A DNA stretch of 64,000 nucleotides from Hippea alviniae EP5-r (GTDB taxonomy: Bacteria > Campylobacterota_A > Desulfurellia > Desulfurellales > Hippeaceae). Location of the stretch: the NCBI RefSeq assembly GCF_000420385.1, contig NZ_ATUV01000002.1, positions 124,001 through 188,000 on the forward strand. Direction: 5' to 3'. A program made the position numbers and the translations under genes. The first letter of the stretch is position 1, and every line of letters begins with the position of its first letter. The notes beneath the pieces are model-generated. The model was not told where the DNA came from and did not search any database. It worked only from the letters and a program-made list of their open reading frames with translations. Shown here piece after piece: positions 25,127-34,275 of this stretch.

Positions 25127-26437
25127 TTAGTTAACCCTTCTGTCAATAAGCCTTTTTATCTTGCCCGTAATAGGGCTTCTTGGAAGGCTCCCAACAGGAA
25201 CAAATTTAACATCAAATACGCTAAAATAGTTAGCATCAAAACCCATTTTCAAAATCTGAATGTTGTCAACCAAGCTTTTTATGATACCTTCTCTGTGTCT
25301 GTTGCTTTTTTGGATATCTGACGACTCAATCCTTAGAATAAAGCCAACAAATCCCTTTTCGTCTTCTGTTATCTCAACCTGATAATTCGGGCTTATCCCA
25401 TCCTTTGACACAAAACTGCTTATGGCTCTTTCAATCTCACCCATAGAAACATAAGCACTTGCTATCTTGAAGTCTTCTCCTGCTCTGCCCTTTAAAACAA
25501 GTATCGGATTCTTATCACCACACTTGCAGGACTCTTTCTTTATATACCCAATGTCTCCAATCCTGTATCGTATAAGTGGCATGGCTGTCCTGTGTAAGTT
25601 TGTTATGATTATTTCACCTTCTTCTTCAGGCTCTGCCACTCTATTTTTTTCAAAATCGAAGATTTCAATAAACTGAAACTCCGTAGGTATGTGGTATTCT
25701 CCTGCTTCGCAATACTCACACTGATAACCCATAATACCGCAGTCTGAACTGCTGTATGCTGCAGCTTTTATTTCGGTGTTTGGAAAAGCCTTCTTTATGT
25801 GGGAAGACGCAGATTTACTTAGATGCTCACCGGCAAACATAATAAGCCTAACAGATTCAAAAACCTTGCCCATCGACAATGCCATGTCGCTTAAAGACAC
25901 AAGAAGGCTCGGCACACTTAAAATTACAGTGGGTTTAAAGGTAAACAGAAACTCCATCATCTTATCGCCTTCCGTTCGAGCTTCTATCGGCAGATGGACA
26001 GCGCCAAGCATCTTTAAAATCTCGTGAGCTCCCAAAAAAGACGGCCAAAGATTTCCGCTAACAAAGAGATTTGCAACTATATCGTTCTCCCTTATACCCA
26101 ACAGATGCAAAGCCTTTGCCTGAATCTCACAAAATTTATCCCACTCGTCATGGGTGAGCGTTATATACCTTGCAACGCCACTTGTCCCGCCCGTTGAGAT
26201 TACTATCATGTTTTTGATTTCTCGTGTTATCATATCCAAAGAGTAAGGAAAAGCGTTGTTGTAAAGCTCATCTCTTGTAAGAAACGGTATATTCAGCCAA
26301 TCCTTGTAAGTCTTTATCTCTCCTATATCTTCAAATTTTTTAGAATAGAATGCAGAGTGCCTTTTAGCAAAGTTAAATATCTCCTTCGCAAGTTCTAAAC
26401 CTTTATCAAAAGGCACATATTTAAACTCCATATCCAT
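25127..26437 (-). CDS. PaaK-like (phenylacetate-CoA ligase family) adenylate-forming enzyme
   Basis: 436 residues, full-length PaaK fold. The phosphate loop is VISTGGTSGVARYI, a metal-site CxxC-CxC arrangement is seen as YQCEYCEAGEYH and ESCKCG, the hinge is LKGRAGEDFKIA, and the C-terminus ends LPRSPITGKIKRL, like the end of the LuxC fusion. It is parallel to the fusion's ligase half and probably arose with it by duplication. It should activate a carboxylic acid with ATP. Ribosome site AAAGGAG; gene gap 10 bases to LuxE. Confidence 0.8.
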   Translation of the reverse strand: MDMEFKYVPFDKGLELAKEIFNFAKRHSAFYSKKFEDIGEIKTYKDWLNIPFLTRDELYNNAFPYSLDMITREIKNMIVISTGGTSGVARYITLTHDEWDKFCEIQAKALHLLGIRENDIVANLFVSGNLWPSFLGAHEILKMLGAVHLPIEARTEGDKMMEFLFTFKPTVILSVPSLLVSLSDMALSMGKVFESVRLIMFAGEHLSKSASSHIKKAFPNTEIKAAAYSSSDCGIMGYQCEYCEAGEYHIPTEFQFIEIFDFEKNRVAEPEEEGEIIITNLHRTAMPLIRYRIGDIGYIKKESCKCGDKNPILVLKGRAGEDFKIASAYVSMGEIERAISSFVSKDGISPNYQVEITEDEKGFVGFILRIESSDIQKSNRHREGIIKSLVDNIQILKMGFDANYFSVFDVKFVPVGSLPRSPITGKIKRLIDRRVN

Positions 26438-26448
26438 CTTTGTCTCCT

Positions 26449-27801
26449 TTATGACTTTATATGTCTATGTTTTTTTGATGCTTGATTCTTGCTTATCCTT
26501 TTTATTTCAACTTCAATTAAGTCAAAACCCGCCGCTTTAGATAGATTATCGTATTTTGCAGCAAACTCTCGTGATAGCTTTTTGAAGTTTTCTATTAATG
26601 TATTCTTTACAAACTCTTCTTTATCCTTCTTGTCTTCAAATGAATAAACAGTAAACCTAAATACATCTATTTCACCTTTTTTAATCTTTTCGACTTCAAA
26701 CAAGCCAGAGTAATGTATCTTGTCTTCTATAGAGTAAAGAATCGCATCAATCTTGGGTATCGTAAGATTCGTGCCATAAAAAACTATACTGTTGCTTGCC
26801 CTTCCGAATATGCACAGCATTACATCTGGTAAACTCTCAAACAGTTTGTCGTCAATTTTACCTTTAAGCTCTTCTTTATAAAGCAATTTTCCTTTATCCT
26901 TTGTGTTGTATCTTATAAGTGGTGTAAGCTGGTCTAAGGTTGCAACTATATTGCCATCTACAATCTCAACAAATGCGTTTTTCGAAGGCTCCATTATCAT
27001 TGGCGTATCACCATCGCCAAACAACTCCTGTTTTAGGCTCTGGTTGTCAAAGGTCAAATACCTTCTTAAAGATATAGTTGATACGGTCTCAACAGCCAAA
27101 GCACCAGTATCTGCACTTCCATAACCTGTCCAAAGAACAGTTTTTGCATCTTCAGTATGACCAAACTTTAGAGTCATCTCTCTTCTATAAAACTCGCTGA
27201 AATACTCTCCAACAACAGCAAAATAGACTCTTCCATTTAACAGGTTTTTGTTATCCTTCACAAGGCTATAAATTACGCTCACATTTGACGGGTTTGTTAT
27301 GAAGAGTATCTGCTCAAAATCCTTCTCAAACCTTTTTGCTATATTTGCGGCTTCTTCTATATCAAAACCAACCAAAGCACATGTTAAGGGATAATCCGAT
27401 TCTGCAGCCAATCTTCTTACCATACAAGCAAGCTGCATTCCGCCTATCCACATCCCGAAAGCCAAAGCGACAATGATAAGCGTTCTTTTTTTGTGAATCC
27501 CGTAAAGCTCCTTTAGGGCTTCTTCGCTCGCCTTTATATAACCCTTTTCGTCTTCTGCCCTTTTTGGCCAATAGATTGTGCCTGTCTTTGAAAAACCACT
27601 TGATGCACCTATGAGAAAGCAGTTGTCGAAATCACCCTTTCTTACTGTTTTTTCCATTGGATAATAAAGCAGATAATTCTCTTTATTCATTATTGGTATA
27701 TCTTCCCATCTATTTACATCCAAAGCATTATGCCTTTCTAAAAAATCCCTATAAGCTTCGACATTCTCTTTGACATCAAAAAACAAAGCCATCTTATCCA
27801 T
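26449..27801 (-). CDS. Divergent PaaK/LuxE-like protein with altered phosphate loop
   Basis: 450 residues, related to the two PaaK-like neighbours by size, by the GYGSADTGALAVETVS segment (counterpart of the D-x-G metal region), by PLIRYNTKDKG and by CIFGRASNSIVFYGTN at the hinge. The phosphate loop is changed to LIGASSGFSKTGTIYW, and the Cys-rich metal site is absent. It may be an enzyme with a different substrate or a non-catalytic partner. It lies 11 bases from its neighbours in the same operon. Fold call good, activity open. Confidence 0.65.
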   Translation of the reverse strand: MDKMALFFDVKENVEAYRDFLERHNALDVNRWEDIPIMNKENYLLYYPMEKTVRKGDFDNCFLIGASSGFSKTGTIYWPKRAEDEKGYIKASEEALKELYGIHKKRTLIIVALAFGMWIGGMQLACMVRRLAAESDYPLTCALVGFDIEEAANIAKRFEKDFEQILFITNPSNVSVIYSLVKDNKNLLNGRVYFAVVGEYFSEFYRREMTLKFGHTEDAKTVLWTGYGSADTGALAVETVSTISLRRYLTFDNQSLKQELFGDGDTPMIMEPSKNAFVEIVDGNIVATLDQLTPLIRYNTKDKGKLLYKEELKGKIDDKLFESLPDVMLCIFGRASNSIVFYGTNLTIPKIDAILYSIEDKIHYSGLFEVEKIKKGEIDVFRFTVYSFEDKKDKEEFVKNTLIENFKKLSREFAAKYDNLSKAAGFDLIEVEIKRISKNQASKKHRHIKS

Positions 27802-27810
27802 ACTTCCCCC

Positions 27811-29001
27811 TTAGTCAAAATCCTTAATAACAGCGATTCTTAACCCACTCAACCCTATAGCAGTTCCAGCTACAACAAGTATCCATTTAACACCAATCAA
27901 AGACACTAAAAAACCAGTTAGTGCATAGCTAACAGGCATCAAAGAGAACGAAACGGCACTCAAAAACGACATAACCCTTCCCAAAATCTCATTGGGTAAT
28001 TTTCTTTGAAGCAGTGAAAGTATCGTCACATTTAAAAAGTTTATAGAGAAGCCTATAGCAAAAAGCGTTATAAGTGAAACAGAGAAAAAGAGTAAATTAG
28101 CCAATACGACAAACATAATCCCCAAAACAAGAAGACCAACTGCAAGCTGAAACTTCTCCTTTGCCTTTATCTTCACATTGCCAAGCAAAATAGACGACAA
28201 AAACATACCAAACCCAAAGCTTGCCATCATAAAACCCATTCCCTTTGCGCCCGAGTGATACACGCTCTCTGCTATTATCGGTATAATAATTACAAGAGAA
28301 CCGTAAAATAGGTTTATAATAGCAAGTTTTCCTATAAGCGTTGATGTTATCGTGTACTTCTTTATTAAACCAAAACCATCTTTTAAGGCATCAAAATAAG
28401 AACCTTTCTCTATATTAGACGCTGGCCTTTCTGCTTTTATTCCATACAATAGCAAGGCAGATGCACCAAAAGATAAAGCATTAACCAAGAATGCAAGAGG
28501 AACACCGATAGCAGCTATCAAACCAACACCTATAACAGGCCCTATAACGGCGCTGAAGCTTGTGCTTATCCTGACCAAAGCGTTTGCCTTTGTTAAATCT
28601 TCTGCCCTTACTATCTGTGGAACCAAAGCTAATGAAGCAGGCTGAAAATATCCAGAAGCTATAGACATAAAAACGGTAAAGAGCAAAATGAACCCTAAGT
28701 TTAACTTTCCAGAAAAAGCCAAAAGAGCCAGCCCAAAAACGCTTAACGCCTGCACAATATCTGTTATTACCATTATTCTCTGTCTTTTTTTGCTGTCAGC
28801 TACTGCACCTGCAATAGGTGAGATAAGCATAGCAGGAAGTGAAAATGATATCATAACAGCTGCTAAGACTATTCCTGATTTACCGTAATGATAGGCTATC
28901 CATAGAAGCGCAAGGGAATGAACACTATCGCCTATGCAGGATATAAAACGGGATAAAAAAAATCTCAAAAAGTATCTGTTGTTCTTAAAAATATCTAACA
29001 C
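27811..29001 (-). CDS. MFS exporter (MFS_3, EntS/MefA-like)
   Basis: 396 residues with about twelve membrane helices. The first segment RFISCIGDSVHSLALLWIAY, the loop SPIAGAVADSKKRQRIM (motif A) and the PASLALVPQIV segment match the family of macrolide and siderophore exporters. It begins with GTG, three bases after the stop of the GNAT gene, with no clear ribosome site, so it is likely translated by coupling. It is part of the LuxC/LuxE cluster and suggests that the product, or an intermediate, leaves the cytoplasm. Confidence 0.82.
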   Translation of the reverse strand: MLDIFKNNRYFLRFFLSRFISCIGDSVHSLALLWIAYHYGKSGIVLAAVMISFSLPAMLISPIAGAVADSKKRQRIMVITDIVQALSVFGLALLAFSGKLNLGFILLFTVFMSIASGYFQPASLALVPQIVRAEDLTKANALVRISTSFSAVIGPVIGVGLIAAIGVPLAFLVNALSFGASALLLYGIKAERPASNIEKGSYFDALKDGFGLIKKYTITSTLIGKLAIINLFYGSLVIIIPIIAESVYHSGAKGMGFMMASFGFGMFLSSILLGNVKIKAKEKFQLAVGLLVLGIMFVVLANLLFFSVSLITLFAIGFSINFLNVTILSLLQRKLPNEILGRVMSFLSAVSFSLMPVSYALTGFLVSLIGVKWILVVAGTAIGLSGLRIAVIKDFD

Positions 29002-29004
29002 GGC

Positions 29005-30432
29005 TTATTCAAACACCCTTTTCATCATTGAAACAGAGTATCCAAACAACTCTTTTGCAAACTCTCCGTAAACCTTCAACCTTTCAACATTCACAAGCGT
29101 ATTAAGATACTGAAAACGGATTAAATCTTTGCCAAAAAACCCAAAAGGTATTATGCCACTGAAGAAAAAACCGAGCGACTCTATTTTTTCTATCTCGTCG
29201 TCTATAGGTCTATCTCCCAACGATATATTGAGAAATATAACTTCAGCCTGTGTCGTAAACCTAATGTGATTAAAGGAAGCCTTAATCTTTTCAAAAAGGT
29301 CTTTACCAACCTTTACCACATTTATTGTTCCAAAACCCCAAGAAGTATTGTATTTTGCATCCAACTTTGTTGTCTTAAAATATACAGGTTTTGGCTCTTC
29401 TATCTCAAAACCGTGATGAACATATATCTTCTCTATCATATCTTTATGTTTTTCAGGTATAAACACGCCTAAATGTTCCTTAGACAGAGATTTAAAGTAA
29501 AACAGGCAAGTCTCCCTTTCTGAGAGTGGTTTTATCTCCATCTTCTTGTAATTAAAGTTTTTTGGAACAAGTCCAAATGATACACCACACACCTTAGAGC
29601 CAAACTTCTCGTTCACCTTTTGCGTCCTTGTATGACTCATAACAGGCTGAGAAAATATACCTTTCATCCTTAGACTCTTGGCTGTCTCTTCTAATTTCTC
29701 TCTCATTTTTGAAAGAATGCCTCTGCCTCTATACGAAGGCTCAACTATGGCTTTACCTATCTCTCCAACATCGTAAAATCCGTGTCTTTCTATTGCATAA
29801 TGACCAACAATCCTGTTGTAAGTTTTATCAATAGCAACAATAGAAATAAGCCCACCCTTTCTATTAAGCTCTTCAATCCTTTCAGGATAATACACATCTT
29901 CTGACGGATAGGTATAGCCACAAGTTTTATATATCAACTGAGAAACCTGATATGCATCTTCTGGATTAAGAAGCTCTATGGATATATTATCTGTTGGCTC
30001 TAAATGTTTGCTTAAAAAAGGAATGGCATACTGGGTTATATCTTTTTTGGGTCTGAAGAATGTTATTTTTAGCTCTTTTCCTTCTTTTCCATGATTGAGC
30101 CACTCTATCTTATCGCATGTGTTTTTAAGCAGAGCTAACTGAAGCTTGCTAAACTGGTCATTCTCAGCAACTCTATCTCCAAACGGAATACCTTTATCCC
30201 TAAATGATATGCATAGGTGAGACTCGTCTATATTGACATCTATGTCAACTAAACCCTTCTCGTCTTCTTCAAACGAGTTTCTCAGTATATAGACAAACGA
30301 CTCTTCAGCTATTAGCTCAAAACGAGTAAGACTCTCCTTTGAAAAACCTGCAACTTCAGCAGATTTAGAAATAAACGCTTTAACAACGGGCAAACAGCCT
30401 ATATCGTTCTCAACAGTCAGCCTAAAGTTCAC
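29005..30432 (-). CDS. Fusion of RsbW-type ATP-binding domain and GNAT acetyltransferase
   Basis: 475 residues. Residues 1 to about 130 resemble the HATPase of anti-sigma kinases (RsbW): N-box-like FELIAEESFVYILRNS and a G1-like box SFRDKGIPFGDRV. Residues about 150-290 are a GNAT domain with the acetyl-CoA loop VEPSYRGRGILSKMREKLEE. The remaining 180 residues are unassigned. It starts with GTG, 63 bases after the end of pyc, and is the first gene of the acyl cluster. A protein acetylase controlled by, or controlling, a partner switch is one guess; a biosynthetic N-acyltransferase is another. Confidence 0.72.
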   Translation of the reverse strand: MNFRLTVENDIGCLPVVKAFISKSAEVAGFSKESLTRFELIAEESFVYILRNSFEEDEKGLVDIDVNIDESHLCISFRDKGIPFGDRVAENDQFSKLQLALLKNTCDKIEWLNHGKEGKELKITFFRPKKDITQYAIPFLSKHLEPTDNISIELLNPEDAYQVSQLIYKTCGYTYPSEDVYYPERIEELNRKGGLISIVAIDKTYNRIVGHYAIERHGFYDVGEIGKAIVEPSYRGRGILSKMREKLEETAKSLRMKGIFSQPVMSHTRTQKVNEKFGSKVCGVSFGLVPKNFNYKKMEIKPLSERETCLFYFKSLSKEHLGVFIPEKHKDMIEKIYVHHGFEIEEPKPVYFKTTKLDAKYNTSWGFGTINVVKVGKDLFEKIKASFNHIRFTTQAEVIFLNISLGDRPIDDEIEKIESLGFFFSGIIPFGFFGKDLIRFQYLNTLVNVERLKVYGEFAKELFGYSVSMMKRVFE

Positions 30433-30495
30433 ACCATCCCTATAAAACCAACTTTTTTCTCCTAATAATATAAATATTTTTACTTAAATCAACAA

Positions 30496-33400
30496 CTATT
30501 TAAGCTTAACTATTAAATCTCCTGCTTCAATAGTATCGCCTTCTTTTAGGTAAATTTTTTCAACAACACCGTCCGTTGATGCTTTTATCTTCGTCTCCAT
30601 CTTCATGGCTTCCGTAATAACAACTACATCGTCTTTTTTGACCTTATCGCCTTCTTTGAAGTTTATTTTGACTATCTTACCCGGCATCATGGCGCATATG
30701 TCCTTCGGGTCGTCAAGATTGCCCTTCACATTACTCTTTATGCTCGATGCGATTTTTTCGTCTTTTACATCAACACTTCTTGCCTGTCCATTCAACTCAA
30801 AGAACACGCGCCTATAGCCCTTCTTGTTCGGTTCACTCATGTTTATATATTTGACAAACAGGGTTTTGCCTTCTTCTATCTCCACTTCTATCTCTTCCTG
30901 TTTTTTCAACGGATAGAAGAACGATTTTGTGTCAAAAATTGACGCATCGCCGTATTCGTTGACAAACTTCACATAGTCAACAAACACATTCGGATAGAGC
31001 GCATAAGATATAACTTCTTCGTCTGTAAAATCCCTTTTAAATTTATCTTTGAGCTCTTTTCTTGCCTTATCAAAATCGTAATCACCCAGCAGTTTACCCG
31101 GTCTTTCTTTTATCGGTTTTTCGCCTTTTAAGACTATCTTTGCAAGCTTCTCTGGGAATCCGCCATAAGGTTGACCAAGCATACCCTTAAAGAAACTTAC
31201 GACAGAATCAGGAAATGAGAGATTATCACCCTTCTTATACAAATCTTCTGGCTCAAGGTTGTTTTGAACCATAAACAGTGCCAAATCACCAACAACCTTT
31301 GAAGATGGCGTAACCTTTATCAAATCACCCAGCATATCGTTGACTTTCTTATACATCTTCTTTATCTCTTCCCACTTATCAATTAAACCCAAGCTTTCAA
31401 CCTGAACTATCAGGTTTGAATATTGCCCGCCGGGTATCTCATGCTCATACACTTCGGCTGTTGGTGCTTTAAGGCCACTCTCAAATGGGAAGTAATACTT
31501 TCTAACCTTTTCAAAATAGTTGGCAGCTTCTTGAGCCTTATCTTCATCAATATCTGGCTTCTTCTCTGTAAATTTTAACGCCGCAAGTATAGAGTTCAAA
31601 CTTGGCTGACTGGTTAGGGAAGCCATTGAGCTCATCGCAAGGTCAACAATATCAGCACCAGCTTCTGCAGCCATCAAGACAGCAGCTTCTCCATTGCCGC
31701 TTGTATCGTGCGTATGGAAATGAATAGGCAATCCCGTCTCGCTCTTAATCGCTTCAACCAAAACCTTAGCCGCATAAGGTTTTACAAGCCCAGCCATATC
31801 CTTTATGGCAATTATATCAGCACCTGCACTCTTAAGCTCCTTTGCAAGTTTTACATAATAATCAAGTGTGTATTTGGTTTTTGTTTTATCCAAAATATCA
31901 CCCGTATAGCTTATGGCAGCTTCACAGATTTTACCCTGCTTTTTAACTTCTTCCATTGCCGGTTTGAGCTGTTCAACCCAGTTGAAACAGTCAAAAATTC
32001 TGAACACATCTATACCGGCTTCGGCAGAAAGTCTTACAAACTCCTTAACAACATTGTCCGGGTAATTGGTGTATCCAACAGCATTAGATGCTCTAAAAAG
32101 CATCTGAAACAGAATGTTTGGTATTCTCTCTCTCAACTTGTGCAGTCTATCCCATGGTGATTCCTTCAAAAATCTATACGCCACATCAAAGGTTGCACCG
32201 CCCCACATCTCAAGAGAGAACAATCCGTTCAAGTGATAGGCGTATAAATCTGCAACATTGAGCAGATCCTTTGTCCTTACCCTTGTTGCAAGCAGAGACT
32301 GGTGTGCATCCCTAAAAGTCGTATCGGTTATAAGAAGTCTTTTAGAACCCTTTATCTTAGATATAACACCTTCAACGCCTTCTTCGTCTAAGATATCCTT
32401 CCAGCCCTTTGGTGGTTTTTCACCAAAAGGAGCAGTATAAACAGGTATCGTTGGCAGAACAGTTTTATCATCTATAACGGCATTAGATGGATTATTCACA
32501 ATATTATTTGCAAGAAACTTCAAAGCCTTGGTTGCTCTATCCCTTCTTTTTGGGAATTTATAAAGTTCGGGCGTGCTATCGACAAAATTGACATCAAACT
32601 TGCCGTTTAAGAATCTTGGATGCGTTATCACATTTTCAAGGAATTGGATGTTTGTTTTTACGCCTCTTACTCTGAACTCTTTTAAAACCCTTCCCATCTT
32701 CTTTGCTGCCTGCTCATAGGTTAAAGCCCATGTTGAAACCTTAACAAGCAAAGAATCATAATGCGGCGAAATCCTTGCACCAGCGTAAGCACTGCCAGCA
32801 TCAAGCCTTACACCAAAACCTGCAGGGCTTCTGTAAACCTGAATTTCACCTGTATCTGGCATAAAGTTGTTCTCTGGGTCTTCTGTCGTTATCCTGCACT
32901 GGATTGCGTATCCTTCCTTTCTAATAGAGCTTTGAGAGTATATGCCAATCTCTTTGTCTGATAGCTTTTTGCCTTCAGCTATGAGTATTTGACTTTGAAC
33001 AAGGTCAACACCCGTAATAAGCTCTGTTATTGTGTGTTCAACCTGAATTCTTGGGTTTACTTCAAGGAAATAAAAATCACCATTGCTTACTAAAAACTCA
33101 ATCGTCGCAGCAGATGTGATATCGGCTTCTTTTGCTATCTTCAAAGCGGCATCGTATAAACCTTCAAGCACCCTTAACGGTAGGGATGGACTTGGCGCAA
33201 TCTCTATCATCTTCTGATGTCTTCTTTGAATAGAGCAGTTTCTCTCATAGAGATGAACAATGTTGCCGTGCAAATCCGCAAGTATCTGAACTTCTATATG
33301 TCTTGGGTTTGGAAGATATTTCTCAACTATAACATCATCTCTTCCAAAGGCTTTAAGAGCTTCTCTTTTTAAGATATCAAAGTTTTCGTCAACTTCTTTG

Positions 33401-33927
33401 TCGTTGTTTGCTATTCTAATCCCACGGCCACCACCGCCTGCCGTTGCCTTCATCATTATAGGATAGCCAATCTGCGATGCTATTCTTTTAACATCGTCGG
33501 GTGTTTTTACATTCTCATCAGAGCCTTCAATAACAGGCACACCACAGGATTTAGCAAGCTGTTTGGAAAGCAGCTTATCGCCAAATAGCTTTATAACTTC
33601 AGGCTTTGGGCCTATAAAATTTATACCCGCATCCGAACACTTTTTGGCAAACTCGGCAGATTCAGCTAAAAAACCATAACCCGGATGAATAGCATCTACA
33701 CCCTTTCTCAAAGCTAAATCAATAATCTCATCGATACTGAGATACGCTTCAACTGGGTTTTTATCTCTGCCTATAAGATAGGCTTCGTCTGCCTTGTATC
33801 TGTGCAGAGAGTACTTATCTTCTTCGGAATAGATAGCAACAGTCTTCTTGCCAAGCTCTGTTGCAGCCCTAAAAACTCTGATGGCTATCTCCCCCCTATT
33901 TGCACACATAATCTTGTTTAGCCTCAT
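30496..33927 (-). CDS. pyc: Pyruvate carboxylase, single-chain
   Basis: 1143 residues with all domains of the single-chain enzyme: biotin carboxylase (MCANRGEIAIRVFRA at the start, MKATAGGGGRGIR ATP-grasp loop), carboxyltransferase (TTFRDAHQSLLATRVRT, FRASNAVGYTNYPDN), and the C-terminal biotin carrier with EAMKMETK, the biotinylated lysine at residue 1109. It makes oxaloacetate from pyruvate and bicarbonate and feeds mdh and the TCA steps of this window. It has its own promoter and no visible terminator before the acyl cluster. Confidence 0.96.
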   Translation of the reverse strand: MRLNKIMCANRGEIAIRVFRAATELGKKTVAIYSEEDKYSLHRYKADEAYLIGRDKNPVEAYLSIDEIIDLALRKGVDAIHPGYGFLAESAEFAKKCSDAGINFIGPKPEVIKLFGDKLLSKQLAKSCGVPVIEGSDENVKTPDDVKRIASQIGYPIMMKATAGGGGRGIRIANNDKEVDENFDILKREALKAFGRDDVIVEKYLPNPRHIEVQILADLHGNIVHLYERNCSIQRRHQKMIEIAPSPSLPLRVLEGLYDAALKIAKEADITSAATIEFLVSNGDFYFLEVNPRIQVEHTITELITGVDLVQSQILIAEGKKLSDKEIGIYSQSSIRKEGYAIQCRITTEDPENNFMPDTGEIQVYRSPAGFGVRLDAGSAYAGARISPHYDSLLVKVSTWALTYEQAAKKMGRVLKEFRVRGVKTNIQFLENVITHPRFLNGKFDVNFVDSTPELYKFPKRRDRATKALKFLANNIVNNPSNAVIDDKTVLPTIPVYTAPFGEKPPKGWKDILDEEGVEGVISKIKGSKRLLITDTTFRDAHQSLLATRVRTKDLLNVADLYAYHLNGLFSLEMWGGATFDVAYRFLKESPWDRLHKLRERIPNILFQMLFRASNAVGYTNYPDNVVKEFVRLSAEAGIDVFRIFDCFNWVEQLKPAMEEVKKQGKICEAAISYTGDILDKTKTKYTLDYYVKLAKELKSAGADIIAIKDMAGLVKPYAAKVLVEAIKSETGLPIHFHTHDTSGNGEAAVLMAAEAGADIVDLAMSSMASLTSQPSLNSILAALKFTEKKPDIDEDKAQEAANYFEKVRKYYFPFESGLKAPTAEVYEHEIPGGQYSNLIVQVESLGLIDKWEEIKKMYKKVNDMLGDLIKVTPSSKVVGDLALFMVQNNLEPEDLYKKGDNLSFPDSVVSFFKGMLGQPYGGFPEKLAKIVLKGEKPIKERPGKLLGDYDFDKARKELKDKFKRDFTDEEVISYALYPNVFVDYVKFVNEYGDASIFDTKSFFYPLKKQEEIEVEIEEGKTLFVKYINMSEPNKKGYRRVFFELNGQARSVDVKDEKIASSIKSNVKGNLDDPKDICAMMPGKIVKINFKEGDKVKKDDVVVITEAMKMETKIKASTDGVVEKIYLKEGDTIEAGDLIVKLK

Positions 33928-33967
33928 CGCTCCCCCCTTTGAGTATTATATGTGTAATGTTTTTAAC

Positions 33968-33996
33968 ATTTTACCTAATAATACCACCCATGTCAA
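33968..33996 (-). promoter_or_regulatory. Promoter of pyc
   Basis: TTGACA (33996 to 33991), 17-base spacer, TAAAAT (33973 to 33968). The palindrome AATGTT-TTT-AACATT covers the -10 and probable start site, a good place for a repressor. Confidence 0.72.
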
Positions 33997-34217
33997 ATAG
34001 CTTATTGTTAAGTAATAGTATGTTAGTTAACTAATCGAAATTTAAAAAATTTAATCATGGAAAAGTTCGAGCACGAATTTCATATCGAGTTTTTTAATTT
34101 ACTAAACATTCCAATATAACCTTATAGAGAAAGCGTTTTCTTAAAAATGTCAGTTCAATATTTAGAACAAAATTTACTTTTTTCACCATTCTAAACTAAA
34201 AAACAAAAATTATTGTC

Positions 34218-34246
34218 TTGACAAGGATTTTAGGTTGGAATATAAC
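34218..34246 (+). promoter_or_regulatory. Promoter of livJHMGF
   Basis: TTGACA (34218-34223), 17-base spacer and TATAAC (34241-34246). Start site expected near 34253; AAGGAGGTGGG follows as ribosome site of livJ. Confidence 0.82.
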
Positions 34247-34275
34247 CTTAGCAACAAATTTTAAGGAGGTGGGCT

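Larger units (their letters stand above)
33928..34275. other. Divergent promoter region between pyc and livJ
   Basis: 348 bases without a gene. It holds the pyc promoter on the minus strand and the livJ promoter on the plus strand, two perfect palindromic elements (AATGTT-TTT-AACATT at 33956-33970, overlapping the pyc -10; TTAGTTAACTAA at 34023-34034), and a 12-base direct repeat AATATAACCTTA at 34113-34124 and 34239-34250. No open frame or RNA gene is evident; the middle part is very AT-rich. Confidence 0.6.

Noticed and set aside
21286-30432. Bioluminescence (lux) operon
   Set aside because: LuxC- and LuxE-like proteins are present, but no luciferase subunits (LuxA, LuxB) or flavin reductase are nearby, and the PaaK-like proteins do not belong to lux operons.
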